From NCBI GenBank assembly GCA_036506275.1, contig DASXSB010000055.1, positions 54,799 through 118,798 on the forward strand: a DNA stretch of 64,000 nucleotides. The letters are read 5' to 3'. The DNA comes from DASXSB01 sp036506275. Its GTDB lineage: Bacteria > Methylomirabilota > Methylomirabilia > Rokubacteriales > CSP1-6. Made by a program: the position numbers and the translations under genes. Below, piece by piece: positions 17,801-24,999 of this stretch. A model generated the notes under the pieces. That model saw nothing but the letters and a program-made list of their open reading frames with translations. It did not search any database and was not told the origin of the DNA. How positions within the stretch are numbered: the first letter of the stretch is position 1; every line of letters begins with the position of its first letter.

Positions 17801-18165
17801 CGCTCGAGCACGCCGTGCATCGCCTCGTCGCCGAGCTCCGCCGCCAGCGACGTCGAGTTGGCGATGTCGCAGAACAAAACCGTCACCTGCTTGCGCTCGC
17901 CCTCGAGCGCGCTCTTCGAGGTCAGGATCTTCTCGGCGAGATGGCGGGGCGTGTAGCTCTGCGGCGACGAGAACCGTACCGGGTCGGGGGCCTCTGGTGG
18001 CGCGGGGGCGGCGGCATCGAGGGGGCGACCGCACTGCTTGCAGAACTTGTGGGTGGGGGCGTTGTCCGTCCCGCACGCAGCACACGTCAGCGCGAGGCGG
18101 CTGCCGCACTCCGGACAGAACTGCGCATCAGCGGGAACGTCGTGACCGCACCGCGCGGACGGCAT
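14863..18165 (-). CDS. Class III nucleotidyl cyclase-AAA-TPR regulator with zinc ribbons
   Basis: An 1100-residue signalling protein. Residues 1-48 hold zinc ribbons (FCPECG, CAACG, FCKQCG). A class III cyclase domain spans about 92-275, with metal Asp residues D100 (FCDIANST) and D144 (NQFLGDGF), and N220/R224 for transition-state binding. The substrate-selecting Lys is replaced by Gln140 and the Asp by Thr213; mycobacterial Rv0386-type cyclases also carry Gln. An AAA/STAND ATPase follows (GEPGMGKS at 320-327; VFIVEDVHW), then TPR-like helical repeats. It probably couples a bound signal to cAMP or cGMP production, but base preference is unclear. It is divergent from the cupin gene across a repeat-rich intergenic region. 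Confidence 0.9.
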   Translation of the reverse strand: MPSARCGHDVPADAQFCPECGSRLALTCAACGTDNAPTHKFCKQCGRPLDAAAPAPPEAPDPVRFSSPQSYTPRHLAEKILTSKSALEGERKQVTVLFCDIANSTSLAAELGDEAMHGVLERFFELALAEVHHYEGTVNQFLGDGFMALFGAPIAHEDDARRAVLAALGILRRLREPVSGATGVLAALTVRMGLNSGFVVVGRIGDNLRMDYTAVGDTTNLAARLQQAAEAGTVLMSEATLRLVQGAVRAERVGPFPVKGKAEPVIAHRLLGLAPRRSALDERPERRFIDFVGREREIGVLGDVFAQVASGRGQVIGVVGEPGMGKSRLLYEFRRSLSRRPVTVLEGRCLSYGGSIPYLPIVEILRNNSGILDSDAPDIVADRVAAALREVGMAPADSAMYLLHLLGVKEQALESLSPETIKARTFETLRQLSLKGSRRRPLVFIVEDVHWIDQTSEEYLASLVESFTAAPILLMTTYRPGYRPPWSDRSYATQITLRPLARQDSLAVVQSARQAGRLSGDLSERILSRAEGNPFFLEELALAVSDERGDDHAIPDTVQGVLTARIDRLSEETKRLVRTAAVLGREFPLKLLERIWDGPGALQPHLLELKRLEFVYEQAGAEEPIYVFKHALTQDVAYEGLLSHRRQALHAAAAQALEELYPGRLDEVEGALAYHYARSEVADKAVTYLVRLADKAARVYANSDALTHLREALVHVARLPDGRARDRRLIEIALRQGFSLYFLGRFVDSVARLLEHRERLDRVGDPTLAGPYYFWLAHMYTRLGDQQRVKEVAERAIEEASRCGDDATLGKAHGALALDGHWSGRTAEAIAHGREAVARLTGSTTQQWWLGMAHFYVAINYLLVGRFAETIESARSAHDVGEAISDMRLQCYAAFTVGWAAASRGEWAEAIEACERSRKLATDRVSGAYAAGFLGYAHIERGDAETALPLLEHVVRELEQFGFPQWHGLWTSALAEARRVSGDTAAALETARRGVAITTGCKYWYGVGYGQRVLGRIALDARRFDEAAAHFDDALRTFVSVGVVFEAARTRLELATLAAGRGDRDTARVHVDAALAVLRDLDAPVYLERAQRAASELGAI

Positions 18166-18512
18166 CGATCAGGCAGCCAGGGCGCTCACTCGATCTTCAC
18201 CTCGGTCGCGCTTCGAGCCTGCGAGAGAGAGGTCGGCGTCCGGCGCGGATCATACGCGGGCGGCGAGTTTCGGGCAACGTGCCACCCACGCTTGCGCGTG
18301 TCCCTCGCGCACCGCCATCCGAGCTTGCGGTGGCATCTCGAACTCGACACAGCGAAATCCGCCCATGACGCGGGACGTATCGGCTCCCGACCGCAAGGCA
18401 GGCTTGCGCTGGCGCCTGTGAAGTGGCCGGAATTCCGTCGAGGCCGGTGGGGCACGCCCCTTGCGAGACCGCGGACACAACGTCCGCACATCGTCGCGTA
18501 CAGGAGGGTGCC
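18166..18512. promoter_or_regulatory. Divergent regulatory region with repeated CTTGCG
   Basis: 347 bases without a gene lie between the cyclase and the cupin. CTTGCG occurs at 18291-18296, 18324-18329, 18403-18408 and 18460-18465, and its reverse complement CGCAAG at 18392-18397, so CGCAAG and CTTGCG also form an inverted pair. TGCCACC (18280-18286) and GGTGGCA (18329-18335) make a separate seven-base inverted repeat. These may be operators serving the divergent genes. CAGGAGG before 18513 is the cupin ribosome-binding site. Confidence 0.4.
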
Positions 18513-18974
18513 ATGCGTAGCCTCGTCGCCACCGTGCTCGTCGTCACGATCGCCGTCGCCGTCCCCGTGCTGGCGCAGCAACATGCCCACATGGTCGTCA
18601 GCCCTGACATGCTCACGTGGGTCGAGCCGCCGGTCTTGCCGGGAGCGCGGCTCGCCGTCGTGCAGGGCGATCCGAGCAAGGACGGCCCGTTCACGTATCG
18701 GATCAAGATGCCCGCCGGGTACAAGGTCCCGCCGCATTTCCACAAGGCCGGCGAGAACGTCACGGTGCTGTCCGGAGTGTTCTGGATGGGGCTCGGCGAG
18801 AAGTTCGATCAGGGAAGCGGCCAGGAGCTGTCGGCGGGTGGATTCTTCGCGGTTCCGCCGAAGCACCCGCACTACGCGTGGGCGGGCAACCAGGAAACGA
18901 TCGTCCAGGTGCACGGCGTGGGGCCGACCGACCTCACGTTCGTCAACCCCGCTGACGATCCACGGCGGAAGTAG
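18513..18974 (+). CDS. Secreted cupin protein
   Basis: A 153-residue exported single-cupin protein. The signal peptide (SLVATVLVVTIAVAVPVLA) is followed by the cupin motifs PPHFHKAGENVTVLSG and FFAVPPKHPHYAW, in which the histidines H and H plus Glu can hold a metal ion. Cupins of this sort are sometimes isomerases, dioxygenases or ligand binders; no reaction is inferred. Start ATG 18513 is preceded by CAGGAGG. An open frame reaching back to 18423 is just upstream sequence. The alpha/beta hydrolase gene begins three bases after the stop, so the two form an operon. Confidence 0.83.
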   Translation: MRSLVATVLVVTIAVAVPVLAQQHAHMVVSPDMLTWVEPPVLPGARLAVVQGDPSKDGPFTYRIKMPAGYKVPPHFHKAGENVTVLSGVFWMGLGEKFDQGSGQELSAGGFFAVPPKHPHYAWAGNQETIVQVHGVGPTDLTFVNPADDPRRK

Positions 18975-18976
18975 CG

Positions 18977-19813
18977 ATGACACCGCCGATCCCATACTTC
19001 CGCGAGTCCGGAGCGGGCGTCCCCGTCGTGTGTCTCCACGCGAGCGCCAGCTCTTCGGCCCAGTGGCGGCCGTTGAGCGACCGCGTGAGCGATCGGTTTC
19101 GCGTGCTCGCCGTCGATCTGTACGGCTCGGGCGGAAGCCCGATGTGGCCCGACGCGCGGCCTCTGTCTCTGCTCGACGAGGTCGCTCTCATCGAGCCCGC
19201 CCTGGCGGCGGCGGGTGAGCGGTTTCACCTGGTCGGACACTCCTACGGCGGGGCGGTGGCGCTGAGGGTCGCGCTCGCTCACCCCGGTCGCCTCGAGTCT
19301 CTCGTGCTCTTCGAGCCAGTGCTGTTCTCCGTCCTGATGGCCGAGGACGCGGCGCAGCCGGCCGCGCGAGAGATCGCATCCGTGCGCGATGACACCGTAC
19401 GCGCGCTGGACGCCGGAACGCCGGATCTCGCGGGAGCGCGGTTCGTCGACTACTGGATGGGAACGGGCGCGTGGGCGAGCATGCCGGAGGCGCGCCGGGT
19501 GAAGGTGGCGAGCGCCATGCGGAGCGTGCGCGGCGAGTGGGACGCGGTGTTCATGGAGCCGGCACCGCTGGCGGCCTTCGCCGCGCTGGAGGTGCCGATC
19601 CTCTATCTCACCGGCTCCGAGTCCCCGGCCTCATCGAGAGGCGTAGCGCGGTTGCTCACGAAGAACTTGCCCCGCGTGACCGTGGTCGAGATCGAAGGCG
19701 CCGGGCACATGGCGCCGGTCACCCATGCGGATCAGGTCAACGCGCTGATCGTGAACCATCTCGAGCGCTACCACGAGGAGGCGGCTCGCAATCGGCGACG
19801 TTTGAGGAACTGA
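18977..19813 (+). CDS. Alpha/beta hydrolase
   Basis: A 278-residue hydrolase. Visible landmarks are VVCLHASASSSAQWRPL (oxyanion region), the nucleophile elbow GHSYGGAV with Ser in the centre, YLTGSESPAS before the acid, and the catalytic His in EGAGHMAPVTH. Family members hydrolyse esters, lactones, epoxides or haloalkanes, and nothing here decides among these. There is no signal peptide, so it acts in the cytoplasm. It starts three bases after the secreted cupin stop and is followed, after 68 bases, by the LLM oxidoreductase. Confidence 0.88.
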   Translation: MTPPIPYFRESGAGVPVVCLHASASSSAQWRPLSDRVSDRFRVLAVDLYGSGGSPMWPDARPLSLLDEVALIEPALAAAGERFHLVGHSYGGAVALRVALAHPGRLESLVLFEPVLFSVLMAEDAAQPAAREIASVRDDTVRALDAGTPDLAGARFVDYWMGTGAWASMPEARRVKVASAMRSVRGEWDAVFMEPAPLAAFAALEVPILYLTGSESPASSRGVARLLTKNLPRVTVVEIEGAGHMAPVTHADQVNALIVNHLERYHEEAARNRRRLRN

Positions 19814-19881
19814 ACCGGCTTCCGTGCGCGAGCGCGTGAAGACGCCGGGCGGAGTAGAATGCGCGGGGAAAGGAGACCCCC

Positions 19882-20898
19882 GTGAAGCTCGACGTCGGCA
19901 TGCTCACCCACGAGCTGAAGTCGATTCCGGACTACGCGCGCAAGGTGGAGGCGCTCGGCTTCGACTGTCTGTGGTCGTCGGAGACGCAGCACGATCCCTT
20001 CCTGCCGCTCGCGGTCGCCGCCACCGTGACGTCGCGGATCAAGCTGGGGACGGCCATTGCCGTCGCATTCCCGCGCAGCCCCATGGTCATCGCGCATATC
20101 GCGTGGGACCTCCAGAAAGCCTCGGACGGCCGGCTCCTCCTCGGGCTCGGCACTCAGGTGAAGGGCCACAACGAGCGTCGCTTCTCGGTGAAGTTCGAGT
20201 CGCCGGGGCCCAAGATCCGGGAGATCGTGCTCGCCCTCCGCGCGATCTGGGATTGCTGGCAGAACGGGACCGCCCTCAACTTCAAGGGCCGCTTCTACCG
20301 CTTCGATCTCATGACGCCGTTCTTCAATCCGGGCCCCATCGCGCATCCGCGCATTCCCGTCTACATCGCGGGCGTGAACGCGTATATCTGTCGCATCGCG
20401 GGCGAGGTGTGCGACGGTCTCCACGTCCATCCCTTCAACAGCCCCCAGTACCTCCGTGAGTACGTGCACCCGGCGGTGGAGGAAGGGCTGGCGGCGTCGG
20501 GACGCTCGCGGAAGGACTTCACGTACACGACGTCGACGTTCGCGGTGGTGGGCGACACCGAGCAGGAGCTCCACGCGAACCGCGCCTCGGTGAAGCAACA
20601 GATCGCGTTCTATGCCTCCACGCGCACGTACGAGCCCGTGCTGGCGGCCCACGGCTGGCAAGACCTCACGCCGCGCCTGCACCGCAAGTCGGTCGAGGGC
20701 GACTGGAAGGGGATGGCCGACCTCATCACCGACGAGATGGTGGACACCTTCGCCGTCACCGGAACGTACGCCACCCTCGGCGAGAAGATCCGCGAGCGCT
20801 ACACGGGTCTCCTCGACCGCACCTCTCTCTACCAGCCGTACCAGCCCGGCCTGGACGATCCTCGCTTGCCCCGGCTGGTAAAAGAGTTCAACGGGTAA
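19882..20898 (+). CDS. LLM class F420-dependent oxidoreductase (TIGR03617-like)
   Basis: A 338-residue luciferase-like oxidoreductase, the second in the window. Features include MLTHELKSIPDYARKVEALGF near the start, ETQHDPFLPLAVAATVT, GRLLLGLGTQVKGHNERRF and PVYIAGVNAYICRIAGEVCDG. The pattern and length match the TIGR03617 type, for which F420 use is predicted rather than shown. AAGGAGA lies before GTG 19882. It is followed by a dehydrogenase gene after three bases, suggesting a two-step redox route on the same substrate. Confidence 0.85.
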   Translation: MKLDVGMLTHELKSIPDYARKVEALGFDCLWSSETQHDPFLPLAVAATVTSRIKLGTAIAVAFPRSPMVIAHIAWDLQKASDGRLLLGLGTQVKGHNERRFSVKFESPGPKIREIVLALRAIWDCWQNGTALNFKGRFYRFDLMTPFFNPGPIAHPRIPVYIAGVNAYICRIAGEVCDGLHVHPFNSPQYLREYVHPAVEEGLAASGRSRKDFTYTTSTFAVVGDTEQELHANRASVKQQIAFYASTRTYEPVLAAHGWQDLTPRLHRKSVEGDWKGMADLITDEMVDTFAVTGTYATLGEKIRERYTGLLDRTSLYQPYQPGLDDPRLPRLVKEFNG

Positions 20899-20901
20899 CG
20901 A

Positions 20902-21930
20902 GTGAAAGCGCTCGCGTTCAACGAGTTCGGTGGCCCCGAGAAGTTGCGCCTGCAAGACGTCCCCGACCCCAAGCCGGGCGCCGACGAGGTGCTGGTGCGC
21001 GTGCGCGCGTGCGCGCTCAACCACCTCGACCTCTTCGTGCGCGAGGGAATCCCGGCGCTGAAGACACCGCTGCCGTTCTGGACCGGATGCGACATCGCGG
21101 GCGAGATCGCGGACGTGGGGGCGGCGGTCAGCGGCGTCAAGGTCGGTGATCGCGTCGCCGTCAATCCGAATCTCACGTGCGGGCGGTGCGAGTTCTGCAT
21201 GCAGGGCGAGGACAGCATGTGCCTGCGATACGGCATCCTCGGTGAGCACGTCCCCGGAGGGATGGCGGAGCTCGTGAAGGTGCGCGGCGACAACGTGCTG
21301 GCGCTGCCGGCCCACGTGTCGTTCGAGGACGCGGCCTCCTTCGTCCTCACCAACATGACGGCATGGCGGATGGTGGTCACGCAGGGGCGCGTCGGCCCCG
21401 GCCAGGACGTCCTCGTCATCGGCGTGGGCGGCGGTGTCTCCTCCACCGCCGTGCAGATCGCCAAGCTCTGCGGCGCCCGCGTCCTCGTCACGTCGTCGAG
21501 CGACGAGAAGCTGGAGCGCGCGCGCGGGCTCGGCGCCGACGTGCTCATCAACTACGCGAAGGACGACTGGCCGAAAGCCGTTTTCGAACAGACGGCCCGG
21601 CGCGGGGTGGACGTGGTGATCGAGAACGTGGGCGCCGCCACCTGGAAGCACTCGCTGCGCGCGCTGAAGAAGGGCGGGCGACTCGTCACCTGCGGCGCCA
21701 CCACGGGGCCCATCGGCGAGACGGACCTCCGCATCGTGTTCTGGAACCAGATCTCCATCATCGGGTCGACGATGGCCAATCGAAAAGAGTTCCACGACGT
21801 GATGCGCCTCTTCTTCGCGGGCCGCCTGCGCGCGATCGTGGACGAGGTGGTGCCCCTCGAGGAGGGCGCCGCCGCCCAGCAACGTCTCGCCGAGGGCAAG
21901 CAGTTCGGCAAGATCGTCCTCCGCGTCTGA
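20902..21930 (+). CDS. Zinc-binding alcohol dehydrogenase/quinone oxidoreductase family
   Basis: A 342-residue medium-chain dehydrogenase/reductase. The structural-zinc loop CGRCEFCMQGEDSMC is present with four Cys. The residue usually giving the catalytic-zinc Cys is not obvious: the CALNHLDLFVREG segment resembles quinone-reductase-like members instead. The NADP-binding core reads LVIGVGGGVSSTAVQIAKLCGARV. So zinc may be structural only, and the enzyme may reduce a ketone or enone. GTG 20902 is three bases after the LLM stop. Confidence 0.87.
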   Translation: MKALAFNEFGGPEKLRLQDVPDPKPGADEVLVRVRACALNHLDLFVREGIPALKTPLPFWTGCDIAGEIADVGAAVSGVKVGDRVAVNPNLTCGRCEFCMQGEDSMCLRYGILGEHVPGGMAELVKVRGDNVLALPAHVSFEDAASFVLTNMTAWRMVVTQGRVGPGQDVLVIGVGGGVSSTAVQIAKLCGARVLVTSSSDEKLERARGLGADVLINYAKDDWPKAVFEQTARRGVDVVIENVGAATWKHSLRALKKGGRLVTCGATTGPIGETDLRIVFWNQISIIGSTMANRKEFHDVMRLFFAGRLRAIVDEVVPLEEGAAAQQRLAEGKQFGKIVLRV

Positions 21931-22106
21931 TCATCGCGTTTACGTGGCGGTGGCTCGGCGAGCACCTGCGCTGGAACGAAGCGGTGGCGATGGCGTTCGT
22001 CTTCGTGGCCGTGATCTTCGCGAGTCTTCCCACCGGCCGCGCCCCCCACGCGCACGCCGTCGGTGCCCCCGCGCCCGCGTCCGCCCTCGGCGGCAGTGTA
22101 GACTGA
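21927..22106 (+). pseudogene. C-terminal remnant of a DMT-type membrane transporter
   Basis: A reading frame that overlaps the dehydrogenase stop and ends at TGA 22106 reads FTWRWLGEHLRWNEAVAMAF followed by VFVAVIFASLP, then a proline- and alanine-rich tail. This looks like the last transmembrane segment of small drug/metabolite transporters of the DUF486/EamA kind, where a short YLGE-like helix is followed by LRWN. It lacks a start codon and every other helix, so I take it as a decayed fragment. It could instead be chance sequence. Confidence 0.4.
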
Positions 22107-22143
22107 CCGCGGGCTCTCCGGTGAGGGCCGGAGGAGATCGGGT

Positions 22144-22713
22144 ATGGGCCGCCTCGTCACGTGCGCGCTCGTCGTTCTGCTCGTCGTCCCCACCGTTGCC
22201 GGCGCCGACGAGGCGCTCTGGAGCCTGCTGCGCGCCGGCGGCCACGTCCTCGTCATGCGACACGCCGCCACCGATCCCGGCACCGGTGATCCACCGGGAT
22301 TCACGCTCGACGACTGCGCGACCCAACGCAATCTCTCCGCCCGCGGACGCGAGGACGCGCGCCGTGTGGGCGAGGTGTTCCGCGCGCGCGGGGTGCCCGT
22401 GAGCGTGGTGCTGTCGAGCCGATGGTGCCGGTGCCTGGACACCGCTCGCCTCGCCTTCGGCGTCGTGGAGCCGTGGGCCGCGCTCGATTCGATGTTCGAG
22501 GACAAGAGCAAGAGCGACGAGCAGGCGCGCGCCTTCCGGGAGCGGGCGGGAACGCGGCCCGCCAACGGCAACGTCGTGCTCGTCTCCCACGGGGTCAACA
22601 TCGCGGCGTGGACGGGCGTGTCCACCGCCCAGGGCGACGTCGTCGTCCTCACGCCGTCCGGCCGCGCCACCTTCCGCGTGGCGGGCACTCTCACCGCCGT
22701 CGACCTGAGATAG
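22144..22713 (+). CDS. Exported histidine phosphatase family protein
   Basis: A 189-residue phosphatase or mutase of the histidine phosphatase superfamily. An N-terminal signal peptide (CALVVLLVVPTVAGA) exports it. The catalytic motif VMRHAATDPG holds the nucleophilic His, a second Arg appears in VVLSSRWCRC, and the proton-donor region LVSHGVNIAAWTG holds the second His. The position of Asp and Glu acids fits. GGAGGAG precedes the ATG. It is followed by two small genes of unknown function. The substrate is not known. Confidence 0.86.
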   Translation: MGRLVTCALVVLLVVPTVAGADEALWSLLRAGGHVLVMRHAATDPGTGDPPGFTLDDCATQRNLSARGREDARRVGEVFRARGVPVSVVLSSRWCRCLDTARLAFGVVEPWAALDSMFEDKSKSDEQARAFRERAGTRPANGNVVLVSHGVNIAAWTGVSTAQGDVVVLTPSGRATFRVAGTLTAVDLR

Positions 22714-22740
22714 CGCGGACCGGGAAAGAAGGAGGACCCC

Positions 22741-23118
22741 ATGCATCCGCACCGGCCGCGTTCCGGAATCGTTCTCCTCGCGCTCGCGCTCGCCGCCACG
22801 GCGTCGCTGGCGGGCGCCCGCGTCGACGCTCATCACGGGTGGAGCGGCTACGACAGCAGCAAGACGTTGAACCTGACCGGCGTCATCCGCGAATCGGGCT
22901 ACGAGCACCCGCACGGTCAGCTCAAGCTCGAAGTGCCGGGCAAGACGTGGCTGGTGGTGCTGGCGCCGCCCTCGCGGATGGAGCGCCGCGGGCTCACCGC
23001 GGAGATGTTGAAAGTGGGAACACGCGCGACGGTGGTGGGCTATCCGCACCGTGACCACACGGAGGAGATTCGCGCGGAGCGGATCACCGTGAACGACACC
23101 ACCGTCGAGCTGCGTTGA
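22741..23118 (+). CDS. Secreted DUF6152-like small protein
   Basis: A 125-residue exported protein with a signal peptide (IVLLALALAATASLAGA) cut near the RVDAHH segment. The mature sequence HHGWSGYDSSKTLNLTGVI, then the YEHPHGQLKLEV strand, then GTRATVVGYPHRDHTEEIRAERI, is the pattern I associate with DUF6152: an OB-like beta barrel with His-rich loops. It may bind a metal such as copper, but that is inference. AGAAGGAGG lies before the ATG. It overlaps the next gene by four bases (TTGA), a known arrangement with DUF6644 proteins. Confidence 0.78.
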   Translation: MHPHRPRSGIVLLALALAATASLAGARVDAHHGWSGYDSSKTLNLTGVIRESGYEHPHGQLKLEVPGKTWLVVLAPPSRMERRGLTAEMLKVGTRATVVGYPHRDHTEEIRAERITVNDTTVELR

Positions 23119-23606
23119 CCCACGCCGGTCCCGCCTGGCTCCAGTGGCTGGAGGCGACCGCCGTCGCCGCCGCCATGCGCGAGTGGCGCTGGCTCTACCC
23201 GATCGTCGAGATCACGCACATCGTGGGCTTCGCCGTGCTCGTGGGCGCCGCCGTCTTTTTCGACCTCCGGCTCCTCGGTGTCTCGCGGCAGCTCCCCGTC
23301 TCCGGGCTCGAGCGTCACTTGCTCCGATGGGCGCGGGTCAGCCTGTTCCTCGTGGTGCCGTCCGGCGCCATGATGTTCGCCGCCCATGCCGTGGAGTTCG
23401 GCGAGAACCCGGCCTTTCGGTTGAAGCTGGCGCTGCTCGCCACCGCCGCCCTCAATGCGGCCGTCTTTCACCGGTGGAGCTTCCGGGTGACGCCGCCCTG
23501 GGACCGCGATGCCGTCGCGCCCGCCGCCGCCAAGGCGTCCGCCGTCGTCTCGCTGCTCGCCTGGACGGGCGTCATCGCGTGCGGCCGCCTCATCGCCTAT
23601 TTCTGA
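23115..23606 (+). CDS. DUF6644-like integral membrane protein
   Basis: A 163-residue membrane protein with four probable transmembrane helices (near IVEITHIVGFAVLVGAAVFF, VSLFLVVPSGAMMFAAHAV, LKLALLATAALNAAVF and VVSLLAWTGVIACGRLIAYF). Conserved histidines lie at the helix entries (ITHIVG, FAAHAVEF, VFHRWS), which in this family may hold heme. The TTG start overlaps the stop of the DUF6152-like gene, so the two are coupled and probably work together at the membrane. Function is otherwise unknown. Confidence 0.75.
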   Translation: MTHAGPAWLQWLEATAVAAAMREWRWLYPIVEITHIVGFAVLVGAAVFFDLRLLGVSRQLPVSGLERHLLRWARVSLFLVVPSGAMMFAAHAVEFGENPAFRLKLALLATAALNAAVFHRWSFRVTPPWDRDAVAPAAAKASAVVSLLAWTGVIACGRLIAYF

Positions 23607-23639
23607 GGCATCTGCGCGCCGAATCCCACCGCGTCAGGA

Positions 23640-23653
23640 TGTCGCCGGCGACA
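23640..23653. promoter_or_regulatory. Perfect 14-base palindrome before the phosphofructokinase
   Basis: TGTCGCCGGCGACA is an exact palindrome located 22 bases ahead of the GTG at 23676. Its place, just upstream of a TAGACT (23662-23667) that could be a -10 box, fits an operator over the -35 region. High local G+C makes chance palindromes commoner, so confidence is limited. Confidence 0.33.
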
Positions 23654-23675
23654 AGTTGGGATAGACTTTTGAGGA

Positions 23676-24917
23676 GTGAAAACGTTGGCCATCCTCGTGG
23701 GTGGTGGTCCCGCGCCCGGCATCAACGCCGTCATCGCGGCGGCGACCATCGAGGCGCGCAACCACGGGCTCCGTGTGCTCGGCGTCTACGACGGCTTCAA
23801 GTGGCTCGTCCAGGGCGACACGCAGCACGTGACCGAGCTCGCCATCAACGACACCTCGCGCATCCACTTCGACGGCGGCTCCATCATCCGCACCTCGCGC
23901 ACCAATCCCACCCGGAGTCCCGAGGGGATTCGCAAGGTGACGGAGGCGTTGCAGGCGCTCGGCGTGAACCACCTCCTCACCATCGGCGGTGACGACACCG
24001 CGTACTCCGCCTCCCAGCTCGCGAAGGCGATGCCCGGCCTCACGGTGGCCCACGTCCCCAAGACCATCGACAACGACCTCCCGCTGCCGAGCGACATCAT
24101 GACGTTCGGCTTCACGACGGCGTGCAACCTCGGCAAGGAGCTCGTTCGCAATCTCATGCAGGACGCCGCCACCACCGAGCGCTGGTTCTTCGTGACGGTG
24201 ATGGGTCGCCACGCGGGCCACCTCGCGCTCGGAATCGGCGGGGCCGCCGGCGCCACCGTCACCGTGATCGCGGAGGAATTCCCGCAACCGCAGATCAGCC
24301 TCGACCGCGTCGCCGACGTCCTCGAGGGCGCCATCATCAAGCGCCGCACGCACAATCGCGAGCACGGGGTGGCGATCCTCTCCGAGGGCCTCGCCGAGAA
24401 GCTCGAGCCCGCGTCCCTCGGCAAGGTGGAGCGCGACGCCTACGGCAACGTGCGACTGGCCGAGGTCGACCTCGGCCACCTCCTCAAGGAAAAGGTGACG
24501 GCGAGCCTGAAGGCGCGCGACGTGGACGTCACCATCGTGGCGAAGGATCTCGGCTACGAGCTGCGCTGCGCGCCGCCCGGGGCCCACGACATCCAGTATT
24601 GCCGGAGCCTCGGCTACTGGGGCACGCGCTTTCTGCTCGAGGGCGGCAGCAACGCGATGGTGACCATCCAGGCCGGGCGCCTGGTGCCCATCCCCTTCGG
24701 CCTCATGATCGATCCGAAGACGGGCAAGATCCGCGTCCGCTACGTGGACGTGGATTCCGAGATGTACCAGACGCTCGACGCGTACATGATCCGCCTCAAG
24801 CCGGAGGACTTCGAGAACCCCGACACGGTGGCGGCGTTGGCGAAGGCGGGGAATCTCGGCGAGAGCGAGTTCGTCAGCCGCTTCCGGCCCGTGGTCGCTC
24901 GCGGCTCCCCCGCGTGA
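23676..24917 (+). CDS. Pyrophosphate-type 6-phosphofructokinase
   Basis: Phosphorylates fructose 6-phosphate to the 1,6-bisphosphate, reversibly if PPi-dependent. The 413-residue protein has GGGPAPGINAVI, GGDDT at 104-108 and PKTIDND at 128-134. In the E. coli ATP enzyme the residues matching D107 and K129 are glycines; Asp and Lys there are the recognised signature of PPi enzymes. Further landmarks are MGRHAGHLA and SEGLAEKLEP. GTG 23676 directly abuts AGGA, too close for ribosome binding. TTG 23685 has GAGGAG eight bases upstream and may be the true start, unless the mRNA is leaderless. Confidence 0.88.
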   Translation: MKTLAILVGGGPAPGINAVIAAATIEARNHGLRVLGVYDGFKWLVQGDTQHVTELAINDTSRIHFDGGSIIRTSRTNPTRSPEGIRKVTEALQALGVNHLLTIGGDDTAYSASQLAKAMPGLTVAHVPKTIDNDLPLPSDIMTFGFTTACNLGKELVRNLMQDAATTERWFFVTVMGRHAGHLALGIGGAAGATVTVIAEEFPQPQISLDRVADVLEGAIIKRRTHNREHGVAILSEGLAEKLEPASLGKVERDAYGNVRLAEVDLGHLLKEKVTASLKARDVDVTIVAKDLGYELRCAPPGAHDIQYCRSLGYWGTRFLLEGGSNAMVTIQAGRLVPIPFGLMIDPKTGKIRVRYVDVDSEMYQTLDAYMIRLKPEDFENPDTVAALAKAGNLGESEFVSRFRPVVARGSPA

Positions 24918-24999
24918 ACGCGGAGCACGACTTCGTCGAGCCCCCTCCCGTCGCCGGCCGCGCTCGCCCGGTTCGCGCTGAAGACGTTCCGAGCCGGCC

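Noticed and set aside
16276..19218. A 980-residue open frame on the plus strand antisense to the cyclase
   Set aside because: Arg/Pro/Ala-rich translation with no domain; high G+C makes long antisense frames, and the opposite strand encodes an intact multidomain protein.
19768..21882. A 704-residue minus-strand open frame
   Set aside because: It shadows the LLM oxidoreductase and dehydrogenase genes and has no recognisable motif.
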